Below the pieces are notes generated by a model, which saw only the letters and a program-made list of their open reading frames with translations, searched no databases and was not told the DNA's origin. Both the position numbers and the translations under genes were made by a program. Shown one piece after another: positions 61,684 to 64,000 of a DNA stretch of 64,000 nucleotides. Positions within the stretch are counted from its first letter, which is position 1. Each line of letters opens with the position of its first letter. This DNA is from Breviolum minutum Mf 1.05b.01 (Eukaryota > Sar > Dinophyceae > Suessiales > Symbiodiniaceae): NCBI GenBank assembly GCA_000507305.1, contig DF239803.1:1-64000 (forward strand), written 5' to 3'.

Positions 61684-62420
61684 TGATTGAGATCTTCGCT
61701 GGCACGGGAAATCTGACAGCGTGGATTCGAAAAGTTGGTCTCACTTCTTCTTTTGGTATCGACAGTACCAGATTCAAGAACGCAAAAGCGCCTATTCTGA
61801 CTCTTGGCCTGTTGACACAGAATGGAAGAACTTTGCTCTTTCAATTCCTTAGGAATGAAAGAGTGATCGCTGCATGGCTGGCTCCTCCGTGTGGAACGTC
61901 GTCAAAGGCAAGAACTATACCGAATGGAGGACCTCCTCCACTTCGTGATGACTTCTACCCAGATGGATTCAGCACTTTGAATTCAGCTGACTTGGCGAGG
62001 GTCGAGTCAGCAAACGCCTTGTACAGCCTATCTGCAGAGGTGATAGACTTCTGCTGTGAACATGGAGTGTTGGTGTTCTGCGAAAATCCATTCACCAGCA
62101 TATTTTGGAAGACTTCGCACTTTTTGAAATGTAAGCATTTGGATGAGCTGACCTTTCAAGCCCACACAGCATGCGCCTATGGCAGCAAGAGACCGAAGAG
62201 AACACTTCTAGCTTCAAACCACAGCTGTGTAGAAGCTATCAACATGCAATGTCCCGGAAATCATAGGCATGCAAAGTGGGGGGTTCAACACATCAATGGA
62301 AGACGAGTTTTTGCCACCAAAGAGGAGAGACATTATCCATCTGGCCTGTGTGCATGCGTAGCACAGCTGCTCGTCAACCTATGCCAATTCCATGGTCTCC
62401 AAATGCCAGCAGATTCCTAG
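61635..62420 (+). CDS. Cytosine-methyltransferase-like domain of the retroelement
   Basis: Open from after TGA 61632 to TAG 62418. No ATG near the start; expression would need readthrough or frameshifting from Gag. Motifs in order: VIEIFAGTGNLTAWI (SAM-binding motif I, F-x-G-x-G), AAWLAPPCGTSSKAR (motif IV with the Pro-Cys nucleophile pair) and VLVFCENPFTS (motif VI-like Glu-Asn). These fit a C5-cytosine methyltransferase rather than an N6-adenine enzyme. No target-recognition region is evident at 260 residues, so it may be reduced. Capture of cytosine methyltransferases by retrotransposons has been reported in dinoflagellates. It could methylate element DNA. Confidence 0.65.
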   Translation, partial: LSRLAALEGRPLHEAIVIEIFAGTGNLTAWIRKVGLTSSFGIDSTRFKNAKAPILTLGLLTQNGRTLLFQFLRNERVIAAWLAPPCGTSSKARTIPNGGPPPLRDDFYPDGFSTLNSADLARVESANALYSLSAEVIDFCCEHGVLVFCENPFTSIFWKTSHFLKCKHLDELTFQAHTACAYGSKRPKRTLLASNHSCVEAINMQCPGNHRHAKWGVQHINGRRVFATKEERHYPSGLCACVAQLLVNLCQFHGLQMPADS

Positions 62421-64000
62421 CAGTTTGCGGCCAAAGACACGACCTCATTGCTTCAACAAGCTAAAGTGGAGACAGGAATTTATACCAAGCTCAGCAAGTT
62501 GCCACCTCTCATACCTGAATATGCTCAGGTGATATCAGCAATCCATTGGCCAACCGACACCAAGTACTTGGCCTACACCAATGAAGACATACAAGGACGC
62601 ACACTCGATGGACAACACATCAAAATCCCACAAGGATCCAGACTTATCCAACGACCTTTGCAAGTGGAAAGGGGGGAAACTTCATCTTCTTCGAGTTGCA
62701 AGAGGTCGAGCAATGGGAAAATGGAGTGCAAACACACCTGGGGAGTGCCATGGTCCCCATACCAGTTCGTGAAAGAGGCAGCAAAGTTAGGACACCCAAA
62801 GTCCTTCTTGAACTCTCTGCCAAAAGCACTCTTGGTTGCAGTCCAGAACAATGTCGTCCTGAATCATTCGGAAATCGCAAACAAAAGGAACAAGTGGTTC
62901 AAGCAATGTCTAAAGAGAGCAGAGACTCTCAAAGCAGCTGACGATGAACTCAAGCTGCCTCTTAGAGAGGAGTCGAAACAAGTGATAGAGATGAAGAGGA
63001 TCTCTTTGTTTAAAGAAATCTTGGAAAGCTCACACTATGAAGACATGGCCGTGGTTGACATCTTGCAGAATGGAGCTCCTTTGTCTGGCTTGGTTGAAGA
63101 GTCAGGCATCTTCCCGAAAGTCTTCAGACCTGCTTCTTTGTCGGTGCAGACCTTGAAGGAGAAAGCCAAAGACATCAGGGCAGCAATCCTATCAAGGGTG
63201 AAGCCGTCTGGAGATGATGAATGTGATGCCTTCATTTGGGAGGAAACGTGCAAAGAGCAATCCAAAGGCTGGCTCACAGGCCCCATTGCACTAGAAGACC
63301 TTGGTGAAGAAGCTGTGATCTCGAGACGTTTTGGAATATGGCAGAAATCAAAATACAGGTGCATTGATGATTACTCTGCATCTTTGGTGAACTCTACTTG
63401 TCAGGTTGGAGAGTCTCCCCTTCTTCACACCATAGACGTTTCAGCTGCTCTTCTGGAGAAGTGGATGAGGTCCTCCAACGATCGCTATGGAAGAGTGCCT
63501 CAAATCGTGGCTCGTAGCTTCGATCTGAAGAGCGCCTATCGCCAAATCTTTGTCAAGGAGGATGAGAGGGAGTTTGGATACATAGCCGTGTATTGCCCTA
63601 GTGATGGTCAAGCCAAGATATTCAGGACAGTGGCTTTGCCCTTTGGATCGATACAATCGGTCTATGCTTTTCTCAGACTGTCCGCAGCTATCTGGCACAT
63701 AGGTGTTGTGCATCTTGACCTGGCCTGGACATCGTTTTTCGATGATTTTCTGGTTTATACTGACTTTCCACTAGCCAAGCACACTGAGAAGACGGTGGAG
63801 ATGCTTTTCGACTTGCTGGGGTGGAATATCGCCAAGACTGGTGGGAAGGCAATGCCTTTCTCTGACACTCTGGACTGTCTTGGTGTCAGCATCAACTTGA
63901 AGGAAGTTCAAAGTGGAGTGGTGAAAATTTCGAACACGGAGGACCGCAAGAAAGAAATATCTGAGTCCTTAGCCAAACACCTGAACTCGAAACATATGTC
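62421..64000 (+). CDS. Reverse transcriptase, continues past window
   Basis: In the same frame as the methyltransferase, separated only by TAG 62418-62420, and open to the window edge (526 codons). A linker of about 280 residues precedes the fingers (RRFGIWQKSKYRCIDDYSA). Palm motifs: RSFDLKSAYRQIF with the first catalytic Asp (codon 63522), TVALPFGSIQSVYAFLRLS (motif B) and SFFDDFLVYT (motif C, FDD in place of YxDD, 63738-63749), then LGWNIAKTGGKAMPFS and LDCLGVSI (motifs D/E). All three catalytic Asp are present. It would copy element RNA into DNA. RNase H is expected beyond the edge. The ORF has no nearby ATG, so it is probably made as a fusion. Confidence 0.85.

Larger units (their letters stand above)
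57791..64000 (+). mobile_element. Tyrosine-recombinase retrotransposon (DIRS-like), cut by window end
   Basis: Four coding blocks on one strand: tyrosine recombinase (57858-60029), Gag-like (60415-61683), methyltransferase-like (61635-62420) and RT (62421 to the edge). The pairing of a YR with an RT and an MT domain is the hallmark of DIRS-type elements, which integrate by recombinase and make no target duplication. The order here differs from DIRS1 (Gag, then RT-RH-MT with an overlapping YR). RNase H and the right end are not in the window. The left boundary is not proven; the YR ORF could instead be a neighbouring Crypton-like element. Confidence 0.75.

Noticed and set aside
1..64000. Spliced-leader gene or relic (CCGTAGCCATTTTGGCTCAAG type)
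   Set aside because: Looked for by eye upstream of the candidate gene starts and found none; an exact string search was not possible.
1..64000. CRISPR arrays, rRNA, tRNA, bacterial promoters or ribosome-binding sites
   Set aside because: None recognised; the sequence is eukaryotic in style.

Overview
The window looks like nuclear DNA of a dinoflagellate, probably of the Symbiodiniaceae/Suessiales type. The inference rests on four things. Coding signal comes in many exons of 50-200 bp scattered through long AT-rich, repeat-rich sequence. Nearly all supportable exons lie on the + strand. Splice donors are mixed, mostly GT with GA or GC candidates. The window ends in a multi-ORF retroelement with a tyrosine recombinase, a Gag-like protein, a cytosine-methyltransferase-like domain and a reverse transcriptase. 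No bacterial operon, CRISPR array, rRNA or tRNA was recognised. Exons were called by eye from codon pattern plus splice sites, so boundaries are provisional and several genes cannot be joined end to end.

Layout. 0.1-1.6 kb: Ser/Pro/Met-rich exons. 2.7-7.8 kb: a C2-domain exon and further unnamed exons, with a minisatellite at 6.75-7.1 kb. 8.0-13.2 kb: exons with ankyrin-like repeats. 13.7-15.9 kb: a well-resolved run of exons of an unrecognised protein. 17-24 kb: helical/coiled-coil exons and one exon resembling a starch-binding (CBM20) strand pair. 25.4-30.2 kb: a membrane-anchored beta-propeller-like gene. 30.8-42.1 kb: many short exons of unrecognised genes. 45.0-49.7 kb: an ankyrin gene with one exon per repeat. 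50.1-54.1 kb: a JmjC/cupin (JMJD8-like) gene. 54.8-56.2 kb: an intron-poor ankyrin gene with one frameshift. 57.4-57.6 kb: the last exon of another gene. 57.8-64.0 kb: the retroelement, cut by the window end.

Between and inside the genes are about 45 short (80-120 bp) terminal-inverted-repeat elements in at least twelve families (called A-N here). Five families (B-F) are flanked by TA, and family G by 4-bp A/T-rich duplications. Several elements make up most of an intron or end at a 3' splice site, which suggests introner-like behaviour. Long trinucleotide runs (GTT, GTG, ACT) and TA-rich microsatellites are frequent.

Most interesting are the retroelement and the intron-associated elements. 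The retroelement has its recombinase ORF upstream and its methyltransferase between Gag and RT. Both in-frame stops sit in contexts like known readthrough signals, and hairpins with a shared loop lie between its first two ORFs. A single N at 51937 sits between two near-identical copies of about 75-95 bp. This warns that local duplications and one-base frameshifts here may be assembly or sequencing errors.
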